NCBI RefSeq assembly: GCF_047511655.1
Contig: NC_133403.1
Span: 12,087,014 to 12,151,013, forward strand
From: Castor canadensis
Lineage: Eukaryota; Chordata; Mammalia; Rodentia; Castoridae
Direction: 5' to 3'
Length of the DNA stretch: 64,000 bases
Within the stretch, counting starts at the first letter, position 1. Every line of letters begins with the position of its first letter. Both the position numbers and the translations under genes were made by a program. The notes below the pieces were generated by a model, which saw only the letters and a program-made list of their open reading frames with translations, was not told where the DNA came from and did no database searches. Shown here one piece after another: positions 1 through 11,583 of the stretch.

Positions 1-1022
1 GGAATCCAGGGATAGACAGAGCTGACTGTATCTGCATTTAGAAATGCAAATTTCCACAAACTGCTTTATTCCCATCCTTTGAATTTTGTGATTGTTTTCA
101 ATATCACTGAGTTCAACATTTTCCTTCTTCCACTGGGATTTCACAGAGGAGCTCTGGACTATTTCAGATGAGCACCAGGACCATGGTGAAGTAAGCAAGG
201 ACATAGAGCACTACATTAAGGAGGCATTCACTCACTCCAGGTTCCTGGAAGCCCAGGGAGAACAGTTCTGCACCTTAGGCTCCTTGCTTCCCTTGGCCTG
301 GTCAGAGCCCTATTTATCTGTATTGCCTAGTTTCCAAACTTTTTGGAATTTTTACATGACCATTCTATTATTGATTTTCAGTTCAATCCCTCTGCAGTCA
401 GAGGGTAGCTACAAAAAGCCCCAGAGCTGACAACCCAATCAGTGGTGAACTACTGTACCTGAGTTTGAGAATGAGACAAGATCTATGTTAATTAATTCAA
501 TGAAACCCCTATAGTAGCCAAGACAATTTTGAACTCCAAATCTGATTAAATTAACTACCAGATACAGAGACTTAATGCAAAGCTAGAATAATTAAGACAG
601 TATGGCATTAACACAAGACAGAGAGCTGGACAAATGGAAAAGTCCAGAAACATATGTGTAGTCCACAAAGGTTACATTCATTACAGTGGAGAAGGAGTGG
701 TCTTTAGGAAATGGTGTTGGTTGATTTCAATGTTTGTGATAAAATAACTGTGATGCCATGATTTCTCATTTGAGAAGGTTCAAAAAACAACATGTAAAAG
801 GCTAAAAAGTAAAGCTTCCACCAAAAAAAAAAAAATAGGAATATCTGTCCTTGGTAAAAAAATAATTTCTTAAGGAGCATACATTTCACCACCCTTAACA
901 TATATATGTACATTTTTGAAACCACCATACAGACCAAGGCTGGGACATTTGCAGTGTCCCAACATTTCAACACTCCCCTTCCAAGTTGACAAACAGCCCT
1001 GTTTTAAAAGGGTTGGAGGGAG
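1..1022. other. Intergenic, nothing recognised
   Basis: I see no coding exon, RNA gene or clear repeat here apart from an A-rich tract near 822-836. A short open frame at 92-430 has no recognisable domain and no splice context that I can support. Confidence 0.4.
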
Positions 1023-1610
1023 TAAGACTTGAATAGATGCTTCCTAAAAGAGGATGATATCCAAGTGACAAATAATGTAATGAAAAAGATATTTTCAAGA
1101 TCATTACTCATCAGAGAAATGCAAATTAAAACCAGGATGTGGTATCAGTATAACTTCAAGAGAAGAACATTAATTAAAAGGACAGTACCAAGCGTTGGAT
1201 TCCTAGCAGTGAGTCATGCCCCCCCAGCCTTATAATGACATTCTCAATATTGGTACTGGGCATATAAGTTTTTCAATCATTTTGGAAATGTATTCGGCAA
1301 TATCTACACTAAGATGCTGAATATATGCAATTCCTGCATTTCTCATAACTATATATAAGATGAGAAAAAATGACCTACCAGAAAACATACACAAGTTTAT
1401 AGCAGCCTTATTCAAAATAGTCTAGAATCAGCCCCAAAGTTCATCAACAGTAATGCAGATACATATTACTGTGTCATCATCATTGAATAGAATTCTACCC
1501 AGCAATGAAAAAGATCATGGTACTACTACATATAGCAAGAATGCATCTCATTTGTTGAAAAGAAGCCAAAGACAAGAATCTACTGTACGATTCCATTTAT
1601 TTAACATTCA
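1023..1610 (+). mobile_element. Old L1 3' fragment
   Basis: The sequence follows the end of L1 ORF2: a stretch like 'cagagaaatgcaaattaaaac' near 1114, then the 'caatgaaaaagatcatgg' and 'ttcaaaaatag' type segments of the ORF2 tail. It is heavily diverged and has no open frame, so it is an ancient non-mobile remnant. Confidence 0.6.
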
Positions 1611-1625
1611 AAAATAGTTGCCTAG

Positions 1626-1724
1626 GGCTGGTGGAGTGTCTCAAGTGGTAGGGTTCCTGACTAGCAAGCAGGAGGCCTTGAGTTCAAATCCCAGTACCAC
1701 AAAATAAAAAATTAAAATTAAAAA
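1626..1724 (+). mobile_element. tRNA-derived SINE with 15-bp target-site duplication
   Basis: This is a castorimorph-type tRNA SINE: ggctggtggagtgtctcaag..., internal promoter-like boxes, a 'gagttcaaatcccagtacc' B-box region and an A-rich tail. The 15-mer aaaatagttgcctag occurs immediately before (1611-1625) and after (about 1725-1739) the element, so the boundaries are firm. Confidence 0.8.
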
Positions 1725-1731
1725 AAAATAG

Positions 1732-1800
1732 TTGCCTAGCATGGGCAAGGCCCTAGATTTGATCCTCAGCAATACACACACACACACATGCAAAAACACA
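1732..1800 (+). mobile_element. ID-like SINE 3' half with (CA)n tail
   Basis: The segment 'gttgcctagcatgggcaaggccctagatttgatcctcagca' (split here for description) is the second half of an ID/tRNA-Ala-like SINE, followed by a short CA repeat. The younger SINE at 1626-1724 appears to have inserted at its edge. Confidence 0.6.
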
Positions 1801-2037
1801 AAAGCAGGAAAAACCAGTTTATGATGGTAGAGGTTAGAATAATGATTACTTTTGTTGCAGGCTTTGAGTGGAAAAGGACATGAAGATTTCTGAGCTATTT
1901 CTTGACAGTAGGGAGCTAGAAGTGTCATTGTACAACCTGACCCTTGGTGATATTTGCTTGTTAGCATCAGCCATGAAATACAGCTGGCCTAGCCTCATTT
2001 CTGCCTTACAGTTTCTATAAGTGGGTAGGACATATTT

Positions 2038-3681
2038 TTAGTCAGAACCCTTGCTGCAAGGGAGTCCAGAAAATCTAGTTTTCATACTCTTCCTCTTTTT
2101 AGTTTTCACAGGTGACAGGCAAGGGTCAGTGTTGCTCAAAACAATGGATGCTATGCCTCTTGTTGAATGAACTGAGGTTTGAACAACAACCTTTGCTTCA
2201 GGAGGCAATCCTTCCAGGGGCTCTGGCTTTTTAAATATTTGATGACTCTTTGTTTTGTGTTCTGTTTCCTCCTTCAAACTCGAAAACTGTAGCCAACACT
2301 TGGAACATGGAAAGGCACTCTTCTTGCTCCAGTGCCTCCAACAATGATTCATGTATGACTTTGAAGTTTTGAAAATTTTGAGACAAAATAGACAAAGCAA
2401 CTTGTTGGTGTTTTCATGGAATGTTCTAAAATGTGTTTCCACATCAGCAAATGCTGATGACCTGATGACCTGAAATTGCAAACCTGGCACACATAGGGCA
2501 TCTCCCCCAGCTTATGGTTGTCCTTCATGTGTTGTAAGGAAAGCTGATCTGTTTCGAATGACAACTCACAGATTTTGCAGACAGCAGAGGGCTCCTGGGT
2601 AGTGTGTGCACACTGTCAATGTGACACTGCAGCTGGAAGGGAGTGGGAAACTGCCGGTGGCAGTGCTGGCAGGTGGTGTGGTTTTCCCAGCTGTCACTCC
2701 TCTGCTTCTCAAGTTCCAAATGATGCTTCATGTGATTCATAAATTTAACATTTTTTAGAACTTTGAAGCAGCTGACGCATTTAAAGGTTGTGTAAGTCTT
2801 CTGTTCTGGCTGCCCATCTCCTCGATGTTGTCCATAGTAAAAGTCACTGAGTAACAGGATCAGATTTCCATTCTTGGGATCAGAGGTCATGTTGTTTTGA
2901 CTTGCTAGGCTTGAAAAATCTGTTTTTACCAGCCCTTCAAAACTATTTACTGGTTCTGGATTCCCAAGAGCAAAAGGTACCTTTTCATTGGTATAAGTCC
3001 AAGGAAATGTTCTATTTTGAACATGTGTTGACCAGAAGCAGACACCTTCTGTGGGTGTGCCTGTGTCCATTACAGGAGAGATGCTGGAAGGGATCACAGA
3101 TGAAGCATGTGTACTTGGGACTTCATATCTGAATTTAGACCTGTTGGGATTTATGCTGTTTACATCTGATGTGGAAAGTTGCTTTGAATCACAAGGATTC
3201 TCATCTCTGCCTCCTAAAGAAAGTGCAGTTCCTGCTAGACACCGAGTTCTTGGAGAAAACAAACCTGATGAATTGAGGGGTACTTGTGGTGAACTCTTAT
3301 TATAGCCAGGCTTAGATGAAGGCTCATTAGCAATAGGACTATGCATTGATGTCCATTCAGACTGAGAAATCAGAGTGAAACCCACTGCTTTGGCCATTGG
3401 GGTCATATGAATTTCAGGCTGCAGTTCATGAGCAGGATCTTGACTGAGGTAACCTTTCTTTCTTTTTCAGCTTGGGGTGGCTCTGTTCAAAATATTTGAA
3501 GTAACTGGTTTTGCTTTTGAAATCACCCTGACAAGAGGGCATCAGCATCTTCATTTACATGTTTCATGCTATTGAAGATCAGCTCAGCATCATCATCTTT
3601 GTCCCTCTGACTGTATTCTCTCTGATGCTTCTGTGGTGGTTCTGGTTCTTGTTCTTTTGTACTCAAGAAGTGATCTGCCAT
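2038..3681 (-). pseudogene. ZNF280B: ZNF280B-like zinc-finger gene, inactivated
   Basis: Read on the minus strand, this follows the ZNF280A/B (suppressor-of-hairy-wing-like) protein from its start (ATG at 3681, then MADHFLSTKEQEPEPPQ and DDDAELIF) to near the C-terminus. The central part holds LLLSDFYYGQH and TTFKCVSCFKVLKNVKF. It is followed by several C2H2 fingers ([52 protein letters not shown]). The frame is broken four times. There is a shift near 3530, a TGA at 3469-3467 where human has tryptophan in a GSWSRRKK-like context, a shift near 2605, and a shift from an 8-bp tandem duplication (tgatgacc, 2455-2470). In human the coding region is one exon, so lack of introns does not show retroposition. 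Same strand and order as PRAME match human 22q11.22. Telling ZNF280A from ZNF280B is not certain. It would be a nuclear DNA-binding protein if intact. Confidence 0.85.
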
Positions 3682-3878
3682 TTTAGAACTACTTTTTTGG
3701 TAGAAACAAGTGATTCCTTCAACTTCCAGAGCTGTCTTTATCAATGGCCACCTTGAATGCAAGCATGTGAAAGCATTGTTTATTTCAGATGACATTTCAT
3801 TACCTTATTTAATTCTCCTTTAAAAAAGAGAACAATTGACATCATTGTTTTGCACAAAAGAAAACAATCTTGATTTTA

Positions 3879-3958
3879 TTTTTCAACGGTAGGGATCAAA
3901 ACCCAAGGCCACATGCTTGCCAGGCAAGTAATCTACTACTGAGCTACACCCACAAGTC
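3879..3958 (-). mobile_element. ID-like tRNA SINE
   Basis: The reverse complement reads as a tRNA-like SINE: agctcagtagtagattacttgcctggc..., ending in 'tttgatccctaccgttg'. It is diverged. Confidence 0.6.
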
Positions 3959-3984
3959 TTGAACTATTTAAGGCACATGACAAT

Positions 3985-5972
3985 ATAGGGAACTCAAAAA
4001 ACTAAACTCTCCCAAAATTAATGAACCAATAAAGAAATGGACAAGTGAACTAAACAGAACTTTCTCAAAAAAGAAATTCAAATGGCCAAGAAACACATGA
4101 AAAAATGCTGACCATCTCTAGCCATAAAGGAAATGCAAATTAAAACCACACTAAGATTCCACCTCACCCCTGTTAGAATAGCCCTCATTAAAAACACCAC
4201 TAACAACAGGTGTTGGCGAGGATGTAGGGAAAAAGGAACCCTTTTATACTGCTGGTGGGAATGTAAACTGGTACAACCACTCTGGAAAAATATTTGGAGG
4301 CTTCTTAAAAATCTAAACATAGATCTACCATATGATCCAGCAATACCACTCTTGGGGATATACCCAAAGGAATGTGACACAGGTTACTCCAGAGGCACCT
4401 GCACACCCATGTTTATTGCAGCACTATTCACAATAGCCAAGTTATGGAAACAGCCAAGATGCCCCACTACTGACAAATGGATTAAGAAAATGTGGTATCT
4501 TGGAGATATACCCAAAAGACTGTTACTCCAGAGGCACCTGCACACCCATGTTTATTGCGGCACTATTCACACTAGCCAAGTTATGGAAACAGCCAAGATG
4601 CCCCACCACTGACGAATGGATTAAGAAAATGTGGTATCTATACACAATGGAATTCTATGCAGCCATGAAAAAGAACGAAATGTTATCATTCGCTGGTAAA
4701 TGGATGGAATTGGAGAACATCATTCTGAGTAAGGTTAGCCTGGCCCAAAAGACCAAAAATCGTATGTTCTTCCTCATATGTGGACATTAGATCAAGAGTA
4801 AACACAACAAGGGGATTGGACTTTGAGCACATGATAAAAGCGAGAGCACACAAGGGAGGGGTGAGGATAGGTAAGACACCTAAAATATTAGCTAGCATTT
4901 GTTGCCCTCAACGCAGAGAAACTAAAGCAGATACCTTAAAGCAACTGAGGCCAATAGGAAAAGGGGAACAGGTACTAGAGAAAAGGTTAGATCAAAAAGA
5001 ATTAACCTAGAAGGTAACACCCACGCACAGGAAATCAATGTGAATCAACTCCCTGTATAGCTATCCTTATCTCAACTAGCAAAAACCCTTGTTCCTTCCT
5101 ATTATTGCTTATACTCTCTCTACAACAAAATTAGAAATAAGGGCAAAATAGTTTCTGCTGGGTATTGAGGAGGGAGAGGGAGGGGGTGGAGTGGGTGGTA
5201 AGAGAGGGGATGGGGGCAGGGGGGAGAAATGAACCAAGCCTTGTATGCACATATGAATAATAAAAGAAAAAGGAAAAAAAAGAAAAGAAAATGTGGTATT
5301 TATACACAATGGAATTTTATGGAACCATGAAGAAGAATGAACTCTTACCATCTGCAAGTAAATGGTTAGAACTGGAGAACATCATTCTGAGTGAGGTTAG
5401 CCTGGCCCAAAAGATCAAAAATTGTATGTTCTCCCTCATATGTGGACATTAGATCAAGGGTAAACACAACAAGGAGACTGGACTCTGATCACATGATAAA
5501 GCAAGAGCACACAAGGGAGGTATGAGGATAGTAAGACACTCAAAAAACTAGATAGCATTTGTTGCCCTCAATGCAGAGAAACTAATGCAGAAACTTTAAA
5601 GCGACAGAGGCCAATAGGAGAAAGGGACCACAAACTAAAGAAAAGGTTAGTTCAAGAAGAATTAATTTAGAATGTAACAAATATGTACAGGAAAGCAATG
5701 CGAGTAAACTCCCTGTATAGCTATCCTTATCTTAACTAGCAAAAACCCTTGGTCCTTCCTATTATTGCTTATACTCTCTCTTCAACAAAATTAGAGATCA
5801 GGGCAAAATAGTTTTTGCCTGGTAACAAGGAGGTAGAGGTGGGAGAGGGAAGGAGCAGAGGGAAAGGGAGGGGGCAGAGGGAAGGGGGAAGAAATGACCC
5901 AAACATTGATGCACATATGAATAAAAGAAATAAAAAAAGAAAAACATGGAAATGGTACCTATAAAAAATAAT
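3985..5972 (+). mobile_element. 5'-truncated L1 with two tandem 3' ends
   Basis: The insertion is bounded by the 15-mer aaggcacatgacaat at 3970-3984 and 5973-5987. It begins in the ORF2 C-terminal region; the [15 protein letters not shown]-like and MWYLYTMEFYAAMKKNEM-like segments are readable. A 3' untranslated region ends near 5260-5283 in aataataaaag and an A-rich stretch. A second, diverged copy of the last part of ORF2 plus the 3' untranslated region follows (5290-5960). An internal near-repeat of about 140 bp (4354-4500 and 4501-4639) lies in ORF2. It is not autonomous, as most of the element is missing. Confidence 0.8.
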
Positions 5973-5987
5973 AAGGCACATGACAAT

Positions 5988-6731
5988 TCCAAATTTATCT
6001 CCTCCTTCCCCAAGTCTTCTGCACAAGATTTAAGGAAGTACAATTCAAATATTTCAGATTGTGTGTCAGGAGAGGCCTCACTGGCTTTTCCCCAGTCCCA
6101 GAAGTACCCACTTAGAAATCTAAGCTTTGTAACTAACTTTAACAAAGCTTAGCTCTCAAACACCTGTTGCTCTTCTCAGAGCTGTTCCTTTTCTCAGAGC
6201 AGCCATCACTGGATATCCTCAAAGAACGAGTTCCAGGACCACTACCATATCCCCCATCTGGTATACCAAAATCCTCAAGTCCCTCATGTAAAATGACATC
6301 CTCCTGTGTACTTAATATACATGATTCAGTGTAAATGCCATGTAAGTAGTCGGTATACTGGATTGTTTAGGAAATAGAAGAAAAAAGTCTGTACATGTTC
6401 TACACTGATGATTTTTCTAATATCTTGATGGGTGGGTGGTGAATCCAAGGATTAAGAACTCATGGATAGACAGTGTAAACCTAGTTGCTCAGTTCACAGA
6501 CTTTGGGTTCATTCTTTGCCTCACACTCTCAGCCTCTCCCTCTGTCTCTTTAAATATCCTAATTGTACTGATTACAGAAAATGCTCAGGACTACTTCATA
6601 GAAATTATACTTTATCTTTACATTACTAGAATATTTGTGGTAGACATGCATTTCTAAATATTTCAACCCATAAACCCAGAACATTAACGGTAGCCACTAG
6701 CAAACTAAAATGGTGCAGTCAGTCTGGGACA
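5988..6731. other. Intergenic, nothing recognised
   Basis: Neither strand shows a convincing exon, RNA gene or repeat family. Short open frames here lack any recognised motif. Confidence 0.4.
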
Positions 6732-6849
6732 TCTTTGTTTGTTTTGAGACAGGTTTCTCACTATGCAGCCCAGGCTGGTCTCTAGTTCATGGTTCTCCTT
6801 CCTAAACTCCTGAGTGCTGGGATTACAATTGTATGCCACCATGCCCAGT
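6732..6849 (-). mobile_element. B1-like SINE (7SL-derived)
   Basis: On the minus strand this reads as a B1-like element; the plus strand shows gttttgagacaggtttctc, then cccaggctggtctc, then ctgggattacaattgtatgcc. Confidence 0.75.
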
Positions 6850-7629
6850 CAGTATGGGATATTTTATCACCTCCAGAGAATCCCCTACAGGGCTGTCACC
6901 CACCCACCACATCTTCGGTGAGGTCAGCACACAGGCCTCTCTGCAGCCTCCCCTAGTCCTTCATAATGCACGTCCACCTGGCCAGCCTTTGTGCCCTTCA
7001 GATTTAGGGTTCAGCTATGACAACATGGGGATCTTTAACTCTGGTGAGAAACTGGTTTTCAAAGGAAGAACTTAGGTGAAGAAAATCTTTGACAAATATT
7101 TAAGTATCAAGAATTTTCAGAAATGAGAAGTCTTTGAATTGAAATGATCTGTGAACAAAACTTCTTCCTGTTGTCTGTAGATCTTCTGCTGGAGCTTGGC
7201 GGTTGCTCTACTACTGGAGGGATGACATGGTCAGGCTTGTTCAGTCCACAGGACAGGCCCACCTTCTGTCTGAGAAGGTTCTCATCCTACACCCTCACAG
7301 CGTTGTTCTGTTGTGTGTGGCGGGGGGCACAGTTAGGTAGAAAAACGTGCAAAACAGTCAGACCTTTTCAATCTGGGCCAGAAAAGAGCACCCAAATGCA
7401 GCTATGTCATTTCTACTTTCCTGCCAGCCTCTTCCCCAAGACATAAATCAAAGCTGCAGCAGAGCTTGGACAGAGAAGAGAAGCCAGAACCAGGCTGCCA
7501 ACCAAGGAAAGACTGCTGTCTCAAGGGCTACCTCAGGGCTGGGAGATCTTGTTGTGGACATGAATACCATGTCCCCAAGGGTTTTGAATATGACAACTGA
7601 TGGCATCTTAGCTCATAAACATTGTGTGA
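6850..7629. other. Intergenic, nothing recognised
   Basis: Unique-looking sequence. Open frames at 6833-7075 and 7144-7446 carry no family motif, and the first overlaps the SINE edge, so I do not call genes. Confidence 0.4.
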
Positions 7630-7770
7630 GGCAATATATCATTACTGAGTTACACATTATACAATGTATACATGTACTGAAATATCACATAGTGCCCCAT
7701 AAAGATGTAAAAATTTTATGAGTCAATTTTAAAAAATGATAATTTAAAAATAGAGAAAAGCACCCAAAGA
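7630..7770 (+). mobile_element. Old L1 3' end
   Basis: The tail 'atatcacatagtgccccata' followed by aagatgtaaaaattttatgagtc and an A-rich stretch is the ancient L1M-type 3' end (cf. cataaatatgtacaattattatg). Confidence 0.5.
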
Positions 7771-8800
7771 ATTAAACAAGTAAGTTTTTTTTTCAAGAAA
7801 ATAAGATTCATCAAAGGATTTTAAGTAAGCTAGTGAGACCAGAGTATTCAAACCAGGAAATCAAACAGATCCTCTGTTATTTGCTATTCACTGAGATGTG
7901 TGGTGTGAGAGTTCCAGGAAGCCTCCTCTCTGATTTCCTCATACTTCTGTCATCATTCTGTCCAAAGATGGCAGGAGAATCAACTGCCCAAACTCTATCA
8001 GGCAGCAAACAGGTTTAGTCCATTCTCCAGGATTTCTTCTCACTCCTCCTTCCTTCAGAAGCAGAATCCTGGTGGGAAGATTCTAGAAGTGTCAGCTAGA
8101 GTCAAAGGCTGGCTCAGGTATAAAGCCAGCCCTTCCACTGAGACAGAAAGTAGTGGAAACCATGCTTATGGGAAATGGTTAAATTGATGAACAGTGTTAA
8201 GATAGTTGCTCCCTCATTTTAATTTCTTTCCCTCAGATGGACATCTGAGGAAAGCCCCAAAGATAGACATCCTCTATTATTATTGTAGCCAACTAATTAG
8301 GTAATATTAAAATCAGATGACCAGAACATGAATTAGCAACAGGAGGCATACCTTTTCTGGTAAAGGAAATATTTATGTCTCCTTGCAAAATGTATCCTTT
8401 TTGGGCACTGGGTATCAGACAGAACAAGTTAGTTCTAATACAACTAAAGACTACAGAATGTGGCAGAACAGCCTCACAGTTGATTCTCCATCAGTCTCTT
8501 CCGAGGTTGATGTGCCTTCAGGAAGTCCCACCTGGAAATGTTCTATGGACTCTTTCAGATAAGTAATTCTAGTGATTATATTAAAACATCATAAATAAGT
8601 TGTTCAAATGACGGAATACTTGGATCATTTATTCAAGAAACAGGATAAGAAATAGTTTCTGGATCAGAAATGAGAACATGCTGAACTGTTTTATCATGTT
8701 TTTAGGGGGAAAAAACCCCCATAAAACTGAAAGTTAAATTTTGGGGGGGATACATGGGAAGGTGCCCATCAACTGGAATCAGAGTTGGAATTGCTGATGG
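7771..8800. other. Intergenic, nothing recognised
   Basis: No exon, RNA gene or recognisable repeat was found in this kilobase. Only short homopolymer runs are visible (8703-8760). Confidence 0.4.
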
Positions 8801-8807
8801 GGGAAGG

Positions 8808-8912
8808 GTTTTTGTTTATTTGTTTTTGAGACAGAGTCTCACTATGTAGAATAGGTTAGCCTCAAACCTGAGTTCCTCCTGCCTCAGCTGCCAGAGTACT
8901 GGTGTTACCAAA
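8808..8912 (-). mobile_element. B1-like SINE
   Basis: The plus strand shows gtttttgagacagagtctc, actatgtag and cctcctgcctcagctgcc, the reverse complement of a B1-like SINE. Confidence 0.7.
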
Positions 8913-9434
8913 TTTGAGTCATTAGGTATGGGAGCCAGAGAGTTCTTGACCACATGGGAGAAATTGTTTAGGACAGCTGCAAAGGAGACTTAAATGGGAG
9001 TAGGGTTTATTAAGGTAAAGCAAAGCAGAGAAAAAGTGCACTCTCCACACTGGAGAGTGGGTAGGCTGGAGAGGGAGCTTGGCGCAAGAGGTTCCATCAA
9101 TCTTTCATTGGAGATAGGAGTGGTCAATCCTGGAAAACTGGGTTATTGTGCCATTAACTTCCAGAGACCAGGTTATGTGTCATCAACTCCTCCCAGGGGA
9201 ATTCATGGATTTGAAGGATCAGACTGGGACTGTCACTTTTTCAAGGCTGCGGGAGCTTCCAGTTGGCAAGACCTGGCTGATATGTTGCAAGTCATTCCTT
9301 CAACATCAGCAGTCCGAGGCTTCAGATTTCCTAACTCCTGCCTAACTCCTGAATCACTGTAAAGGCCTTCATCCCCTTTCCTGGGGGAATTACTGTTTTT
9401 GAGATAATGACATCAAATGAAGACAGGAAGAAGA
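8913..9434. other. Intergenic, nothing recognised
   Basis: A 122-codon open frame at 8994-9362 is present, but it lacks recognisable domains, homologues that I know, or splice-site support. Confidence 0.35.
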
Positions 9435-9508
9435 GGGGCTGGCAGAGTGGCTCAAGTGTAGAGTGCCTGCCTAGCAAGCACGAAGTTTGAACTCAGGGGA
9501 AAAAAAGG
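9435..9508 (+). mobile_element. tRNA-derived SINE
   Basis: Matches the local consensus: ggggctggcagagtggctc, then gtgcctgcctagcaagcac, ending in gtttgaactcagggg and an A tail. Confidence 0.8.
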
Positions 9509-9825
9509 GAAGAAGAAGGGTAAATAATGGGCGAATTATCCAGTCAGAGGAAAGGCATAGAGGCACAGGCACTTCTAGGCCCTATAACAGGAAGAGAGGC
9601 AGGTGTAGATCTAGAAAAAGGACCAGAGAAGAGGAGAGATGAAATGGGAAGAGGACACTGAGGTAAGACTTGTTGGTAATGGCAGATTCTGGGATTTATG
9701 CTAAGATGGGAAGTTACAGGATATTTTTTTGAACAAAGAGGTGGCACAATGTTATTTATATTTTAGGTTTCATTAAAGTAAAGCCTTCTGCCATTATATC
9801 TATCTATCTATTTTTTGCTAGCCCC

Positions 9826-10309
9826 TGCTGTGGTTTGAATGTGTCCATAAAGTTTCATGTGTTGAAAATTTAACCCCCAAAGTCCACATTAATGGTATTT
9901 AAGAGGATGAACTTTGAGAGGTGACTGAATCAGGAGGGTTCTGGCCTCATGAGTGGATTAATCTAGTCATGGATTAATGGGTTAATAGGTTATCATGGGA
10001 GTGGCTTTGTTATAAAAGTGAACTCCCTCTTAACTTACTTGCTCTATTTCACTATGCATTGCCCTCCCAGCATTTCATGACCCAGCAGGAAGACCCTCAC
10101 CAGATGCTGAGCAGATGTTGGTGCTGTATTTTTGGACTTTCCAGCCTATGACAAAACTGTAAGAGGGCAGGCAGAGTGGCTCTGCCTAGCAAGTATGAAG
10201 CCCTAAGTTCAAACCCCAATACCACAAAAAAAAAAGCTCAAACTATAAGAAATAAACTTCTTTATAAATTACCTGTAATGTTCATTTATAGCAATAGAAA
10301 ACAGACGAA
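9826..10309 (+). mobile_element. MaLR-type (ERVL-MaLR) solo LTR
   Basis: Starts TGCTGTGGTTTGAATGTG as MLT1/MST-type LTRs do, has the internal 'cattaatggtatttaagagg' and 'gagtggattaatctagtcat' segments, and ends with an aataaacttctttataaatt polyadenylation region. A tRNA SINE has inserted inside it. It is an ancient fossil LTR, probably from early placental evolution. Confidence 0.75.
10163..10236 (+). mobile_element. tRNA-derived SINE inside the MaLR LTR
   Basis: Shows gggcaggcagagtggctc and gcctagcaagtatgaagccc, then gttcaaaccccaataccac and an A tail. It is shortened in the middle relative to neighbours. Confidence 0.75.
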
Positions 10310-10323
10310 GATGCCCTCTCTCT

Positions 10324-10685
10324 TATAGATTGAACATGTCCTTCCCAAATTTTTATGTTGAAGCCCTAACACCTAGTGTGGCTGTATCTCAATAGAGAAT
10401 CTTTAGAAGGTAAACAAGCTTAAATGTGGTCATAAGGGTGGGACCCTAGTCTCATGGAGTTAGTGTCCTCATAAGAAGTGATATTGGAGAACTAGGAAAG
10501 GCCATGTGAAAACATAGTGAGAAGGCAGTTGTTTGAAAGCTGGGAAGAAACCCTTTACCAGAAACTGAATCACCTGCAACCTTGATCTTGGGACTTCTAG
10601 CCTCCAGAACTATGAGAAAATAAATTTTTGTTGTATAAGCCATCTAGTCTATGGTATTTTATTACAGCAGCTCAAACTAATACAC
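10324..10685 (+). mobile_element. Second MaLR-type solo LTR
   Basis: Same family layout: agattgaacatgtccttccc, tcctcataagaagtgatatt, 'gacttctagcctccagaact', atgagaaaataaatttttg and a final cagctcaaactaataca. It lies head-to-tail with the preceding LTR, so the pair may be two insertions or remnants of one element. Confidence 0.75.
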
Positions 10686-10735
10686 CCTCTATCCCTCTCC
10701 TCTTCCTCAGGTACCCTAAATATACATATTATTGA

Positions 10736-10800
10736 TCTTTCTTCCTTCCTTCCTTTCTTCCTTCTTTGCTTCCTTCCTTTTCTTTTCTTCTCCTCTCTCT
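10736..10800. repeat. (TTCC)n-rich low-complexity tract
   Basis: Imperfect pyrimidine repeat of cttcc/tttct units, next to the A-tail side of an antisense SINE. Confidence 0.8.
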
Positions 10801-11112
10801 CTTACTGGGGTTTGAACACAGAGTCTTGCACTTGTCAGCCAGGTGCTATACCACTTGAGCCACATTCCCAACTCTTTTTTCTTTATTTTTCAGATAGAGT
10901 CTCACATTTTGCCTGGGCCACCCCAAATCACTATGCTCCTATCCATGCTTCCCATGTAGCTGAGATGATAGGCATGAACCACTAAGACAAGTTTATTAGT
11001 TGAGGTGGGATCTTGCCAACTTTTGCCTGGGCTGGCTTTGAACCCTGATCCTCCTGATCTCTGGCTCCTGAGTAGCTAAGATTACAGGCGTGAGCCACCG
11101 GTGACTGGTCCT
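10801..11112 (-). mobile_element. Composite SINE (tRNA unit plus B1-like units)
   Basis: The plus strand shows actggggtttgaacacagag and aggtgctataccacttgagc, then two further units ending in gattacaggcgtgagccacc. This is the composite dimer common in this window, in reverse. Confidence 0.75.
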
Positions 11113-11320
11113 GTTGAGTTTCTTGAAGTTCTCCCACAGTTCACTGGTATTCTGCTTGTTTTCCTTTTTCAGTGGTTTAAAAAATCATTTTGGAGGGTTT
11201 CCATTGCTGACTTCCTTTTTGATAATCTTTTCCTCTACAATGTCTAATCCTTCATTAATCCCATTCAGTGTATTCATCTCAAACACTGTAATTTTTACTT
11301 GTAGAACACTTGAGACTTGA

Positions 11321-11583
11321 TTAGGCACCATGGCTCAATCCTGTAATCCTAGCTACTTGGGAGGCTGACATAGGGAGAATAGCAGTTTGAGGACAGACCA
11401 GGCAAAAAAAAGTTCACAAGACCCCATCTCAACTAATGGCTAAGCATGGTGGTACATGTCTGTCATCCCAGCTATGCAGGGAAGCACAAATAGGATCAAA
11501 GTCCAGGCCTGCCAGGGGATAAAAATAACCAAATGCAAAAAGATTGATGGACTGGCTCAAGTGGTAGCAAAAAAAAAAAAAAA
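11321..11583 (+). mobile_element. Composite SINE
   Basis: Shows caatcctgtaatcctagcta, then caagaccccatctcaactaa, then catggtggtacatgtctg, and a tRNA-like ggctcaagtggtagc before an A tail. Confidence 0.75.

Noticed and set aside
92-430. 112-codon frame at the left edge
   Set aside because: No recognised domain, no splice or promoter context, and composition not clearly coding.
4133-4790. Frames encoding WWECK and MEFYAAMKKNEM-like peptides
   Set aside because: These are L1 ORF2 C-terminal fragments, covered by the L1 feature, not host genes.
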